Below, piece by piece: positions 16,531 through 24,646 of a stretch of 64,000 bases of DNA. Position numbers and translations under genes: made by a program. Positions within the stretch are counted from its first letter, which is position 1. Each line of letters begins with the position of its first letter. Under the pieces are notes generated by a model. It did no database searches. It had not been told where the DNA came from and worked only from the letters and a program-made list of their open reading frames with translations. Source of the DNA: SURF-13 sp041695325 (lineage in GTDB: Bacteria; Pseudomonadota; Gammaproteobacteria; SURF-13); NCBI GenBank assembly GCA_041695325.1, contig JBGFRC010000019.1, positions 5,452 through 69,451 on the forward strand, read 5' to 3'.

Positions 16531-17223
16531 ATGCAATCCTGGCTGATGCCACGTTACTGTGCGATGTGCGGAGCGGGCGGCGGGAGCGAGTTGTGCGCCG
16601 GCTGCGAGCGGGAGTTGCCCGTCAATACGTCGTGTTGCGTGCGTTGTGCCGTGCCCTTGCCGGAGACAAAAGGCGAACTGTTGTGCGGGCCATGCACCCG
16701 GCAGCCGCCTGCGTACGACCGCGCGCTAAGCCCGCTGCGCTATGCCTATCCGGCCGACAAACTGATCCAAAAGCTCAAGTTCAACGCGCAATTGCACCTC
16801 GCGCGCCTGCTGGGCGAGCGGCTGGCGGAACACGTGGCGCGGCATGTTGCGCAACCGCCGCAGGCGATCATCCCCGTACCGCTGCACCGCTCACGGCTGC
16901 GCGAGCGCGGATTCAACCAGGCGCTGGAGCTGGCGCGGCCCATCGCGCGCCGCTTGAACATTCCGCTGGATTATCACAGCTCTGCGCGCGTGCGCGCCAC
17001 TGCCGCGCAATCCCTGCTCCCCGCCGCACAGCGGCGGCGCAACATCCAGGGCGCGTTTCAAATCACCCGGCCGCTTGCCGCGCGCCATGTGGCCATCGTG
17101 GACGACGTGATGACCACCGGCCACACCGTGGAGGAATTCGCCGCCACCCTGCGCAAGGCAGGTGTGGAGAAAATCGAGGTATGGGTGCTGGCCCGCGCCG
17201 CGCAAGCAGCTACGGCATCATGA
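16531..17223 (+). CDS. comF: ComF family protein (amidophosphoribosyltransferase-like)
   Basis: ComF proteins take part in natural transformation and DNA uptake in some bacteria and carry a phosphoribosyltransferase fold. An N-terminal four-to-six cysteine zinc-ribbon (CAMCGAGGGSELCAGC, CCVRC, LCGPC) is followed by the PRTase domain with PVPLHRSRLRERGFNQ and the PRPP-binding loop AIVDDVMTTGHTVEE. I prefer the ATG at 16531 (MQSWLMPRYCAMCG) because it matches family N-termini; an in-frame ATG at 16498 would add 11 residues and lacks a ribosome-binding site. It is divergent from bioB, the usual neighbourhood for comF. Confidence 0.9.
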   Translation: MQSWLMPRYCAMCGAGGGSELCAGCERELPVNTSCCVRCAVPLPETKGELLCGPCTRQPPAYDRALSPLRYAYPADKLIQKLKFNAQLHLARLLGERLAEHVARHVAQPPQAIIPVPLHRSRLRERGFNQALELARPIARRLNIPLDYHSSARVRATAAQSLLPAAQRRRNIQGAFQITRPLAARHVAIVDDVMTTGHTVEEFAATLRKAGVEKIEVWVLARAAQAATAS

Positions 17224-17950
17224 CGTTGGGCTGCTCGGCGAACACGTCCCGGTAGGCGGCATAACCCGCGGCAAACAACACCGGCAGCAACACCAGCCAG
17301 CCCAGCATGAACGGGATGGAGGCCGCGACGGCGAGCACGAGGTAAATCAGGCCGAACACGATAAACGGCGCCCAGTTTTCCGCCACGGCAAAGAAGCTTT
17401 CCTTGAGCGAGGAAACCGGCTCGCGCCTGGAAAAGCACACCAGCGGCACGGCGAAGGTGTAGGCCATGAACAGCGGCAGCATCAGGATCAGCGCCAGCAT
17501 CAAGGCCGTCAAACCCGCCTGCAGCATATTCGCCATCGCCTCCGGGTCGGGCTCGCCGCCCGGCATCATGCCGCCCATCAACTGCGTACCCATCATGCCG
17601 CCGCCCACCACCAGGGCGATCACAACGCTGATCACGATTCCCGCGCCGACAAATATGAGCGCGAGAATGAGCAGCGGCCTGAACAGCTCGCCAAAGCCGG
17701 AAAACAGCAGATTGAAATTGACCGGCTCGTTTTTATGCAGCCGGTCCAGCGCGACGTACAGTCCTGCGGACAACATGACCCCGGCAATCATGCTGATCAG
17801 AGCGCCCAGCAACGGGATGAAATTCAGCAGCAGCATGATGAGCACCAGTGCCGCCGTCATGGCGATCAACAAGCCGGGGCGTTTCATGAACAAGCGCCAG
17901 CCCTCCGCAAACCAGGCCGCGCCGCGCTCGATGGAAACGGTTCGATGCAT
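17210..17950 (-). CDS. BPSS1780-type multi-spanning membrane protein
   Basis: A 246-residue inner membrane protein with about five or six hydrophobic segments, for example LLIAMTAALVLIMLLLNFIPLLGALISMIAGVMLSAG and LLILALIFVGAGIVISVVIALVVGG. The N-terminus (VSIERGAAWFAEGWRLFMKRPGLLI) and the LHKNEPVNFNLLFSGF motif match the BPSS1780 family of uncharacterised proteins. A Met/Gly-rich loop (GGGMMGTQLMGGMMPGG) lies mid-protein. No function is established. Its 3' end overlaps the convergent comF end by 14 nt. Confidence 0.75.
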   Translation of the reverse strand: MHRTVSIERGAAWFAEGWRLFMKRPGLLIAMTAALVLIMLLLNFIPLLGALISMIAGVMLSAGLYVALDRLHKNEPVNFNLLFSGFGELFRPLLILALIFVGAGIVISVVIALVVGGGMMGTQLMGGMMPGGEPDPEAMANMLQAGLTALMLALILMLPLFMAYTFAVPLVCFSRREPVSSLKESFFAVAENWAPFIVFGLIYLVLAVAASIPFMLGWLVLLPVLFAAGYAAYRDVFAEQPNVMMP

Positions 17951-17975
17951 GTCCCTACCCTCCCTTTGGATAGTT

Positions 17976-18030
17976 TATGTCAAATGGGGTCAGACTGAGC
18001 CTCTCTGACCTGAAAATTTGGGGTCGCCCC
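17976..18030. repeat. Palindromic GGGGTCAGA-type repeat
   Basis: GGTCAGA and TCTGACC flank a 9-nt loop, and a second small hairpin, GGGGTCGCCCC, follows after an AAATTT stretch. Sequences of the form AAATGGGGTCAGAC occur as dispersed repeats in many proteobacteria, and a related piece is seen at 45277-45305. It lies just past the mshP stop codon and may act as its transcript end, although no clear U-tract follows. Confidence 0.5.
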
Positions 18031-18031
18031 T

Positions 18032-19822
18032 TTACGGATAAGCCTCGCGCCAATCCACCGGGACAAGGGGACCGGGGGTCATGGCCCAATACAAAATTTG
18101 CCTGCGCATTCCATCGGCCGTCGTCCAATTCAGGGTAAAGCCGTCGGCGGCAAAGGCGCTGAGATCGGCCCTGGCGTTCACTGTGCTCGGGCCTCGGGCC
18201 AGAGTCAGGACGTCGCTACTCGAGGTGTACATATTGGCATCAGTGACACTCCCAGAGGGTCGTTCCTGGAACCAAACGCCACCCCGGCTCGCAGCAGAGC
18301 GCGCGGCTCCAAGAGAAATTGCCCCACCCGAAGAAATAGCCGTGGTCGCAGCCCGATTAAAACTGGTCAGCAGCACCTGCGCGGGCTGGAATCCAACCCC
18401 GGTAACAGTTTGAGCACCGGCAGCAGTTGGCTGATTAAATGCTCCTACCTGATGGCCGCCCCCTTTCAGTGCGAGGTAAAAAATCTCTGTATTAGCAGCC
18501 GGTGGATCCAATTTATTAATCGTGTAGCCATCGGCATCCATAGACACGAAGTCCGCGATGGCATCCTGCGTACGGGGATCCTCGGGATCCAAGAGCAGAA
18601 TGGCTCGATTGATTCTCTGTTGCCAGCGCTGCCTATTCCTAAAGCCGCCATGATTGACGGCGGATACGACAGCGGCACGCGCTGTGGCGCTCTTGGCAAG
18701 GCCGAGTCCGATCTCGGCACGTACTTCCGAGGTATCAATGTCTCCTCTGTGCCCCCACAGAAACATGATGAAATCCGGCCTGAAACCCACTCCCGTCACG
18801 CCTTGATTCCCCCCGGCGGTGGTCAAGGTAAAGCTGCCTGCCTTGGCATGGGTAATACCGCCCCCCAACGCGATGTAATGCACCAGGTAGGGGTTGGGAT
18901 CGCTCACAACATTCCAATTCAGTGTGAAGCCATCGGTATCGAATGACGCCAACGAGGCCTGCGCCAGCACTGCCGGAGCAGCCGCTCCTACATTATTAGC
19001 CAGAAAAATGATTGAATTGGAGACTGAACGTCTGCGCCCGGATCTAGACACGCTGGTATCATCCACATTGACCACTGCGGCGGCGCGCTGTTCCGCGGCA
19101 GCGGTCGCAAAACCCGCGCCAGCATTAAGATGCTGCGCAAAGCCTGTGGCCGCTTGCCGAGTCCAGAAAAAAATCACGGCTCGGGGAGTAAACCCAAGAC
19201 CCGTGACAGACTGGCTGGTCGAACCCGCCGCCACCGGCTTGGTCAACGTGCCCTGAAAAACGCCCGCGGCTAACACTGCCCGCTCCACCACGCGGCGCGC
19301 TGTGCCCACCGTGCCGCTGGAGGTGACGAGGCATTGGTTTTGAGAGACCGCGGTGCCGCTGGAATGGCTGGCCGCCGTGGTGCCGGCCACGCCACGCTTG
19401 GCGCCGGTCAATTGGGTGGCCGTCTTGGCGACGTAGTTGATCGCCTCTCCGCCGATGGTGATGCGCCCGTGCGCGCCAAAACCGCTGGTGCTGGCCAGCG
19501 GTATCACGGTATCGGTGGCGGTGATGGCGCTGCTCAGGGTGGAGAGAGCGTTGTTGGCCGCCGCCGTGGTGGTGAAGCTGCCCACGCCCACGGTTTGGGT
19601 GGAGGAGAGCGAGGCACAGGAGACCCCACTCTTCAGTTGATAGGCCGCGTGCTCCAGACCGGACTCGGCCACAAACAACGCTTGGGCGGAGTGCAGGTGG
19701 TCGCCGCTGGCGGCGCTGCCGCCCACAAACAGATAAGTCGCCACCGACGCCAGCAGGCCGAAGACGGCAATCAGCACCACCGCAGCGATGAGCAGGGCAC
19801 CGCGTTGTTGCCGCCATTTCAT
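18032..19822 (-). CDS. mshP: MshP-like minor pilin/pilus assembly protein with three tandem C-terminal domains
   Basis: The 596-residue protein opens with a PilX/MshP-type N-terminus (MKWRQQRGALLIAAVVLIAVFGLL) and the pilin-like helix HSAQALFVAESGLEHAAYQL. A region at about 100-165 has the IGGEAINYVAKTATQLTGAKRG motif. Three homologous repeats follow at about 187-325, 326-458 and 459-584. Each starts with VTGVGFxP, ends with DGFTLNW...YLALGGG and spans about 130 residues. It is the last gene of the msh cluster. In Vibrio-type loci mshP is followed by a large mshQ, which is absent here; the repeats may fill a tip or adhesin role (inference). It ends in WREAYP. Confidence 0.75.
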   Translation of the reverse strand: MKWRQQRGALLIAAVVLIAVFGLLASVATYLFVGGSAASGDHLHSAQALFVAESGLEHAAYQLKSGVSCASLSSTQTVGVGSFTTTAAANNALSTLSSAITATDTVIPLASTSGFGAHGRITIGGEAINYVAKTATQLTGAKRGVAGTTAASHSSGTAVSQNQCLVTSSGTVGTARRVVERAVLAAGVFQGTLTKPVAAGSTSQSVTGLGFTPRAVIFFWTRQAATGFAQHLNAGAGFATAAAEQRAAAVVNVDDTSVSRSGRRRSVSNSIIFLANNVGAAAPAVLAQASLASFDTDGFTLNWNVVSDPNPYLVHYIALGGGITHAKAGSFTLTTAGGNQGVTGVGFRPDFIMFLWGHRGDIDTSEVRAEIGLGLAKSATARAAVVSAVNHGGFRNRQRWQQRINRAILLLDPEDPRTQDAIADFVSMDADGYTINKLDPPAANTEIFYLALKGGGHQVGAFNQPTAAGAQTVTGVGFQPAQVLLTSFNRAATTAISSGGAISLGAARSAASRGGVWFQERPSGSVTDANMYTSSSDVLTLARGPSTVNARADLSAFAADGFTLNWTTADGMRRQILYWAMTPGPLVPVDWREAYP

Positions 19823-19824
19823 GC

Positions 19825-20358
19825 TTAGGGGAAGTTCCTCGGATTGATGGTATCGCGGAAGGTCAGGTTATAGTCGCCCTGGGGCCCGCTTGCCTGCACC
19901 CTCGCGGTCACCTGAATGTAATAGGCCAGGGAGGCCTGGGGTGCAGTGGCGCCATTGCTTTGCAGCAAGGCGAACTCCAGCAAATTGACATTATCCGCCA
20001 GCGCGATGCCATTGCGCTGCAGGGTGGTTCCGGAGAGGGCATAGTTTACGCTGGTAATCGCATCCGTGGCCGGGTCGTAGGCGCTGAAATGGATGGCCAT
20101 GCTGGGCGCAGCGCCGCTGATGGCCACGCTAAGGTTGCGATGGGCGTCGCGCAGGTCGCGCGTCATGCGCTCGAAGGCGACGCGCGCCTGCCAGTCCTGT
20201 TCCGTGATATTCTCGCCACCGAAATAGGCGCCGAAACCGCGCCCCAGGATCATGGCGCCGACGGAGAAAATGATGCTGACCACCACGATGACGACGATGA
20301 CCTCCATCAGGCTGAAGCCGCTCCCGGGCTGCGCGGCAATTTTGGGAGCTGCCCGCAT
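19825..20358 (-). CDS. mshO: Prepilin-like protein, MshO position
   Basis: A 177-residue minor pilin with a type IV prepilin signature: leader MRAAPKIAAQPGSG, then FSLMEVIVVIVVVSIIFSVGAMIL with the conserved Glu at mature position 5. PilD-type peptidase would cut after the glycine. The globular part includes WQARVAFERMTRDLRDAHRNL, typical of the PilW/MshO group. It lies 2 nt upstream of mshP and 1 nt downstream of mshD, so it is cotranscribed. Assignment to MshO rests on order within the cluster and the PilW-like features. Confidence 0.8.
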   Translation of the reverse strand: MRAAPKIAAQPGSGFSLMEVIVVIVVVSIIFSVGAMILGRGFGAYFGGENITEQDWQARVAFERMTRDLRDAHRNLSVAISGAAPSMAIHFSAYDPATDAITSVNYALSGTTLQRNGIALADNVNLLEFALLQSNGATAPQASLAYYIQVTARVQASGPQGDYNLTFRDTINPRNFP

Positions 20359-20359
20359 G

Positions 20360-20764
20360 TCAGTAATTGGCCACCAGGGTTTTATATTGCGCGACCTGTG
20401 AGCCCTCGCGTGTCACGGTCACCACCAGTACCCGGTATCTGGCGGTGTCGGTGTCCACCGGCCATGGCTCCGAAGAAAACGCCGCGGTGTAACCCAGCAT
20501 CTGGCTGCAGAACGCCGGCGGCGAAGCTACGCCGCACGGATCATAGATGCCGCTGTAACCCTGCGTCTGGCGCGTGGCGCGTATCAGTTCCATGCGCTCT
20601 TGCGCCAATTGCGTGGCTTGGGTCATCTGGCCGGGGGTAGGCGAGCCGCGTAGTGCGCTGGACAAACCCTGCATCACCCCCACCGCCGCGATGCTCACCA
20701 CCACGATGAAGACGACGAGTTCAACCAGCGAGAGACCGCGCTGCCTGGCCGTTATAGTGTTCAT
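20360..20764 (-). CDS. mshD: Prepilin-like protein, MshD position
   Basis: A 134-residue minor pilin. It has a short basic leader (MNTITARQRG) followed by LSLVELVVFIVVVSIAAVGVMQGL, with Glu at mature position 5. The ATQLAQERMELIRATRQTQGY segment, a PilV/GspI-like helix, is typical of MshD. Two cysteines (PCGVASPPAFC) could form a small disulfide loop. Its start overlaps the mshC end by 4 nt, and mshO follows. Confidence 0.8.
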   Translation of the reverse strand: MNTITARQRGLSLVELVVFIVVVSIAAVGVMQGLSSALRGSPTPGQMTQATQLAQERMELIRATRQTQGYSGIYDPCGVASPPAFCSQMLGYTAAFSSEPWPVDTDTARYRVLVVTVTREGSQVAQYKTLVANY

Positions 20765-21213
20765 GGCACAGTCACACGTCCGGTCTGTTGCGTAATGACC
20801 ACGCTGCGGGTCTGGCCGCTGGCGGTATCGGTCAGGGTGATGGTGGCGTCCGCGCCTAGCGCGCCGCTGCTGGTGTAGGGCGCGCCTTTTCCATCGAAGG
20901 CGTAACTGCCGGCCGGCGCCGTCAGGGAAACACCTTCCAATACCATGGGTGCGGTACTGCCCGTGGCGGGATGCACCACGGCGCCGCTGGCGTTGGCGAA
21001 GCTGTAACTACTCGTCTGCAGATTGATAAAGTGGCGCGCGCCGCGCGTCATGGAAAGCGACTGGACGTAACGTATATCGCCCGCCAACTGTTGCGCCTGG
21101 GCGCCGAGATTGACGGCCCTGCCGGGAAACAGCGTAGTGGCCATCACCGCGATGAGGGAGATGAGCAGGATGGTGAGCACCAGCTCGATCAGGCTGTAAC
21201 CCCGGCCGGCCAT
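20761..21213 (-). CDS. mshC: Prepilin-like protein, MshC position
   Basis: A 150-residue minor pilin starting MAGRG, then YSLIELVLTILLISLIAVMATTLF with Glu5. The globular part resembles GspH/MshC, with QQLAGDIRYVQSLSMTRGARHF and a beta-rich C-terminus ending in GRVTVP. I use the ATG at 21213, 4 nt after AGGG, giving a 5-residue leader; a GTG at 21243 would add ten residues. It is followed by mshD with a 4-nt overlap and preceded by the O-antigen-ligase-like gene. Confidence 0.78.
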   Translation of the reverse strand: MAGRGYSLIELVLTILLISLIAVMATTLFPGRAVNLGAQAQQLAGDIRYVQSLSMTRGARHFINLQTSSYSFANASGAVVHPATGSTAPMVLEGVSLTAPAGSYAFDGKGAPYTSSGALGADATITLTDTASGQTRSVVITQQTGRVTVP

Positions 21214-21268
21214 AACGCCCTGGTTTATTGTTTGTGAGCACACCTTACTCGCTTCCCGGACAGATGCC

Positions 21269-23242
21269 TCAGTTCAATTTCACACCTTTGCTGTTGTCTT
21301 TCGTGGCGGCGAGGCGCTCCTGTGAAACCTTGATCATGGCTTGCAGCTGGTCGGCGATCAGTTTGGCTTGCCGGGTGTCACCCGTCAACTCCACCACCTG
21401 GCGCGTAAGGTCGTAATAAGTAAAAAGCTCCGTGCTTTCCAGATACGTGTAAGGCATGCCCGCCTCCAGCATTTGTCTCGCCTCTTGCAGCCTGCCTTGA
21501 GGCAGCAGCAATGTGGCGTACTGCGTGCGCGCCTGATAATAACGCGGATCCAGCGCGAGGGCGCGCCGGTATTGGGCTTCCGCCCCGGCGGCCCAGCCTG
21601 CGCCGCTCAAGGCGGGGTTGTACTGATAGAGCTGGCCGCGCGTCAGGCAGGTCTGGGGGCGCAGCGGATTCAGGCGCTCCGCCCTGGCGAGCAAATCTAG
21701 GGCGTAATCGTAGAGGATTTTTTTGTCCTGCTCCGTGGCAATCGTAGCCGCCTGGAGCAGGTGGCGCACCAGGTCGGCGTGAGTGGCGAGTACGCTGTCG
21801 GCCATGGGCGTGAGTCTGGCCGCTTTGGCAAGCAGACGGTAAGATAGCTCAAGCTGTCCCTTGCCCGCCTGTTCAATGGCGCTGCGGTAATAGAGGGCGG
21901 AGGCTCCCTGGGTGGCAAAGTAGATCAGCGGGAACAGAACGAGCAGAGCGGCCATCGTATGATACGCCGGCGGCCGCAGCCAGCGCGCGGGCTGTAAGCG
22001 GATGACGGGCGCGCCGTTGACCTGTGCCGCGAGCTGATTAAAGCGCCCCAGCACCAGGCCCGCCACCAGCAGCGTGGGTGAAATATAGAGATTAAAGTTG
22101 AAAAAACTGTGCGCGGCGATGGCGAGCAGGCCGGCGCACAAGCCTGTGGCCTCGACCTTCACCCCGCCCGGCGCGCCGCCGTGGCGCAACACCCGCACCC
22201 AAGCCCACAGCACGGAAAGGAGCACCGCAAGCAACAGCAACAAGCCCGGCCAGCCGGCCTCAATCCAGATTTGCAGGTAATCGTTGTGCGCGAAGTAACC
22301 GCTGCTGCCGTCGGCGGGGTGGCGGTAAGGCGGCCAGGCCAGCCAGAAGGTGCCGATGCCCATCCCGTACCACGGCGCATCCTGCAACATCCTCCAGGCC
22401 TGCGACCAGATTTGCAGCCGCCCCGGATCGGCGCTGGCCGGATGGGTCAGGGTGCCGAGCCGCTCCAGCACGCCGCCCTGCCAGAGCAGATTGGAAAACA
22501 GCAAGGCGAGGAGCGCGAGCAGCAACAGCACGCGGCTGCGTTGCACCGGAACGTAGCCGCGCACCACCCATAACAAAAGCAAAAAACTGATGAAGAAACT
22601 GGCAATCGCCCCGCGCCCCTTGGTGAGCATGATGGCGAAGAACAATGCAAACAACCCCGCGCCCAGGAGGCGCAAGGCCCGGCGCTGGCCGTCCGGTTGC
22701 AGGAGAAACCAGGCCGAGGCCGGGAGCGCGATGAGATTCAAAAACGCGGCGTGGGAGTTAATGTCGAGAAACACCGAGCGTGGGGCCTCCCCCCGCCCCA
22801 GCATCTGGTACGCCGCCCAGAGCGCGAGCGCCCATCCGGTCAGCGCTATCGCGGTGGAGCTCAGCTTCCACCAGCGCTGTTGATCAGAGGCCAGGGTGTA
22901 GAGCCAGAAGGCGAGCGCAAAGGTGCCGATGATCCAGAAATAGTTCAGCCCCACCATGGGAACGGGATGCCAGAGCAGCGACATGCCGAGCCACAGCCAG
23001 AACAGGCTGAGCCAGAGCGCGATGGCGGTGTTAGGGATGCGTATGCCCGCGCCGTGCCAACGCCAAGCGAGCAGGCCTAAGGCGGCAAACAGCAGGAGGG
23101 AGTAGAGGGCGAAAAACTCGATGCGGATGCCGTTGAACCACAGCGCGGGAACCAGCGCCGCTGACAATAGCAACGGGCCAAGATATGCTACCCTGCTTGC
23201 GCGCGGCGCGCAGGCAAGGCTCCTTTGACTAGCGCTGAACAT
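21269..23242 (-). CDS. O-antigen ligase / PglL-type O-oligosaccharyltransferase family protein with C-terminal TPRs
   Basis: A 657-residue inner membrane protein with about ten to twelve hydrophobic segments in residues 1-450. Between segments is the Wzy_C-type periplasmic motif FAHNDYLQIWIEAGWPG. The remainder is a periplasmic tetratricopeptide-like region (ALDLLARAERLNPLRPQTCLTRGQLY, AQYRRALALDPRYYQARTQYATLLL). Family members either ligate O-antigen to lipid A core or transfer glycans to pilins. Its place between mshA and mshC argues for pilin glycosylation, but the sequence alone cannot decide. The ATG lies 62 nt downstream of the mshA stop on the same strand. Confidence 0.82.
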   Translation of the reverse strand: MFSASQRSLACAPRASRVAYLGPLLLSAALVPALWFNGIRIEFFALYSLLLFAALGLLAWRWHGAGIRIPNTAIALWLSLFWLWLGMSLLWHPVPMVGLNYFWIIGTFALAFWLYTLASDQQRWWKLSSTAIALTGWALALWAAYQMLGRGEAPRSVFLDINSHAAFLNLIALPASAWFLLQPDGQRRALRLLGAGLFALFFAIMLTKGRGAIASFFISFLLLLWVVRGYVPVQRSRVLLLLALLALLFSNLLWQGGVLERLGTLTHPASADPGRLQIWSQAWRMLQDAPWYGMGIGTFWLAWPPYRHPADGSSGYFAHNDYLQIWIEAGWPGLLLLLAVLLSVLWAWVRVLRHGGAPGGVKVEATGLCAGLLAIAAHSFFNFNLYISPTLLVAGLVLGRFNQLAAQVNGAPVIRLQPARWLRPPAYHTMAALLVLFPLIYFATQGASALYYRSAIEQAGKGQLELSYRLLAKAARLTPMADSVLATHADLVRHLLQAATIATEQDKKILYDYALDLLARAERLNPLRPQTCLTRGQLYQYNPALSGAGWAAGAEAQYRRALALDPRYYQARTQYATLLLPQGRLQEARQMLEAGMPYTYLESTELFTYYDLTRQVVELTGDTRQAKLIADQLQAMIKVSQERLAATKDNSKGVKLN

Positions 23243-23306
23243 GGAAACCGCTACACCCGGGCGGCGCCGGCCGCCCGGGTGTATTCAGGACCAGACTGAA
23301 ACCGAC

Positions 23307-23744
23307 TTAACAGCCAGTGATAGTCGGCGTGACGGTCGGTACACCGTTAACTGCAGCTTGAGTATAGGTTACCTGACAGGTCGCGCTGCCGCCGGTTGCG
23401 GGCCGGAATGTCGCGGTTCCCGCGCTATAAGAAGAAGTATAGCCCGACGTATCCGCAAGCGCTGTACCTATGCCTGCTACGGTCCCCGCGGGATAGAAAT
23501 TCACCATGGTAACGTTGGCGCCTTCCATGCTGATGGTAGAATTAGCGCCCGCGCCGGTGGCCAGCGAGATGCTGCGCGCCAGCGCCCCCGCCGCCCTCAG
23601 ACTGCCCGCCAAGGCGTTGACGGCGGCCTCGCGCGCCTCGCCGGCCAAATTAACGAACCTCGGCACGGCAAAGGCCGCGAGGATGCCGAGGATGACGATG
23701 ACCAGGACGAGTTCAATCAGGGTGAAACCACGTTGCTTGCTCAT
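23307..23744 (-). CDS. mshA: MSHA major pilin
   Basis: The 145-residue prepilin has leader MSKQRG, then FTLIELVLVIVILGILAAFAVPRF with Glu5. The following PRFVNLAGEAREAAVNALAGSLRAAGALA helix and the C-terminal cysteine pair (SATCQVTYTQ...TITGC) match MshA pilins. The ATG at 23744 follows GGAGA at 6 nt. The frame is open further upstream, but those codons overlap the promoter region. The gene has its own promoter about 140 nt upstream, consistent with high expression of a major pilin, and is followed by the ligase-like gene. Confidence 0.9.
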   Translation of the reverse strand: MSKQRGFTLIELVLVIVILGILAAFAVPRFVNLAGEAREAAVNALAGSLRAAGALARSISLATGAGANSTISMEGANVTMVNFYPAGTVAGIGTALADTSGYTSSYSAGTATFRPATGGSATCQVTYTQAAVNGVPTVTPTITGC

Positions 23745-23889
23745 GTTTGTTCTCCAATTTTTTTTAGGGGCCGCAGCCCGTTGTCTTGGTTCCGGCCAGC
23801 GCGTGTGCCGCAGCACAGTTCCTGGCGCAATCCCTTCGGAACAAGCTGAGCCTCGTTTCCTTACGACATCATTACAACCAAAGCTGGTT

Positions 23890-23918
23890 TTTATAATGCA
23901 AAGGTTCCGCCGCGTCAA
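23890..23918 (-). promoter_or_regulatory. mshA promoter, with overlapping sigma-70 and sigma-54 signatures
   Basis: On the minus strand, TTGACG (23913-23918), a 17-bp spacer and TATAAA (23890-23895) form a good sigma-70 promoter. The same DNA also holds GG-N10-GC (23898-23911), reading GGCGGAACCTTTGCA, close to the sigma-54 consensus TGGCAC-N5-TTGCA. Either would leave a leader of about 140 nt. Sigma-54 control is known for several type IV pilin genes. Confidence 0.55.
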
Positions 23919-23935
23919 GCACCCTTAAGTCCCTC

Positions 23936-23972
23936 TCCGCCCCCCTTTTTTTATCAAAAAGAGAGGGGGATC
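23936..23972. repeat. GC-rich palindromic repeat upstream of the mshA promoter
   Basis: CCCCCC, a T-run, ATCAAAAAGAGA and GGGGG form a long hairpin with an A/T-rich inner stem, of the same class as the unit inside rsmD. It lies between the stop codon of the membrane protein gene at 23990 and the mshA promoter. It could therefore separate the transcripts or act as a terminator for the upstream msh genes. Confidence 0.55.
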
Positions 23973-23989
23973 TTGACGCGCCGGGTACA

Positions 23990-24637
23990 CTATCCGTAGA
24001 GCACCGACAAAACACCCCAGCCGTGGGTGAACGCAATAAAGCCCAGGCTGGTCAGCGCATACAGGCTGCCTAGCACAATCAGGAGCGCGATGAAGCGTGG
24101 GTGACGCGCGGCCAGGCGGTCAGGGTGGTGGTGCACCCGGTCTAAAAGTTGCGCCAGCTTGTCGCCGCCGCTGTACCAGCGGTTGCTCCATGTTTCAAAT
24201 GGGCGCAGCAGGCTGGGCCTGATGACCAGGCAAATACCGACGATCAGCGTCAGCACGCTGGTGAGCGCGATTATAAAAGCGGCCGAGTCCAGCAACCAAC
24301 TGGCAAGCTGGGGGTTGTCATCCTGCATCATGCGCAGGATGGCGGTCTTGTCGTAATTGAAGCCCAGTTGGTATAGCACATAGACCGCGCCCGCGATGAA
24401 CAGCGCGCCGACCCAACGGTGGTTGTGGTATACGGTACGCTCGATGTAGCGCGTGGCGTCCATGGGCCGGGTAAGCGATTGCGTGGAAAACCATTTATTG
24501 AGCCGCTGACTGAGCGAGAACAGCCGCTCAGGGTAAAGGTATAACCACACACCGACGATCAAACTCAGCGCCGCTCCGCCCAGCAGCAGGGCGAGCAGCG
24601 TCTCCAGCAGTGTCTCACTCAAGATGTGCCACTGCAT
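23990..24637 (-). CDS. Unknown membrane protein with internal duplication, within msh cluster
   Basis: I do not recognise this 215-residue protein. It has four hydrophobic segments, at about 12-34, 75-92, 117-138 and 180-200. The two halves look homologous: LIVGVWLYLYPERLFSLSQRLNKWFS and HRWVGALFIAGAVYVLYQLGF in residues 25-93 mirror LIVGICLVIRPSLLRPFETWSNRWYS and HPRFIALLIVLGSLYALTSLGF in residues 131-200. Each half has a membrane segment, a cytoplasmic or periplasmic stretch with conserved P..L and N.W.S residues, then a second segment. It lies between a prepilin gene and mshA on the operon strand, so a link to pilus assembly or the envelope is possible but unproven. Confidence 0.7.
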   Translation of the reverse strand: MQWHILSETLLETLLALLLGGAALSLIVGVWLYLYPERLFSLSQRLNKWFSTQSLTRPMDATRYIERTVYHNHRWVGALFIAGAVYVLYQLGFNYDKTAILRMMQDDNPQLASWLLDSAAFIIALTSVLTLIVGICLVIRPSLLRPFETWSNRWYSGGDKLAQLLDRVHHHPDRLAARHPRFIALLIVLGSLYALTSLGFIAFTHGWGVLSVLYG

Positions 24638-24646
24638 AAGGCAACC

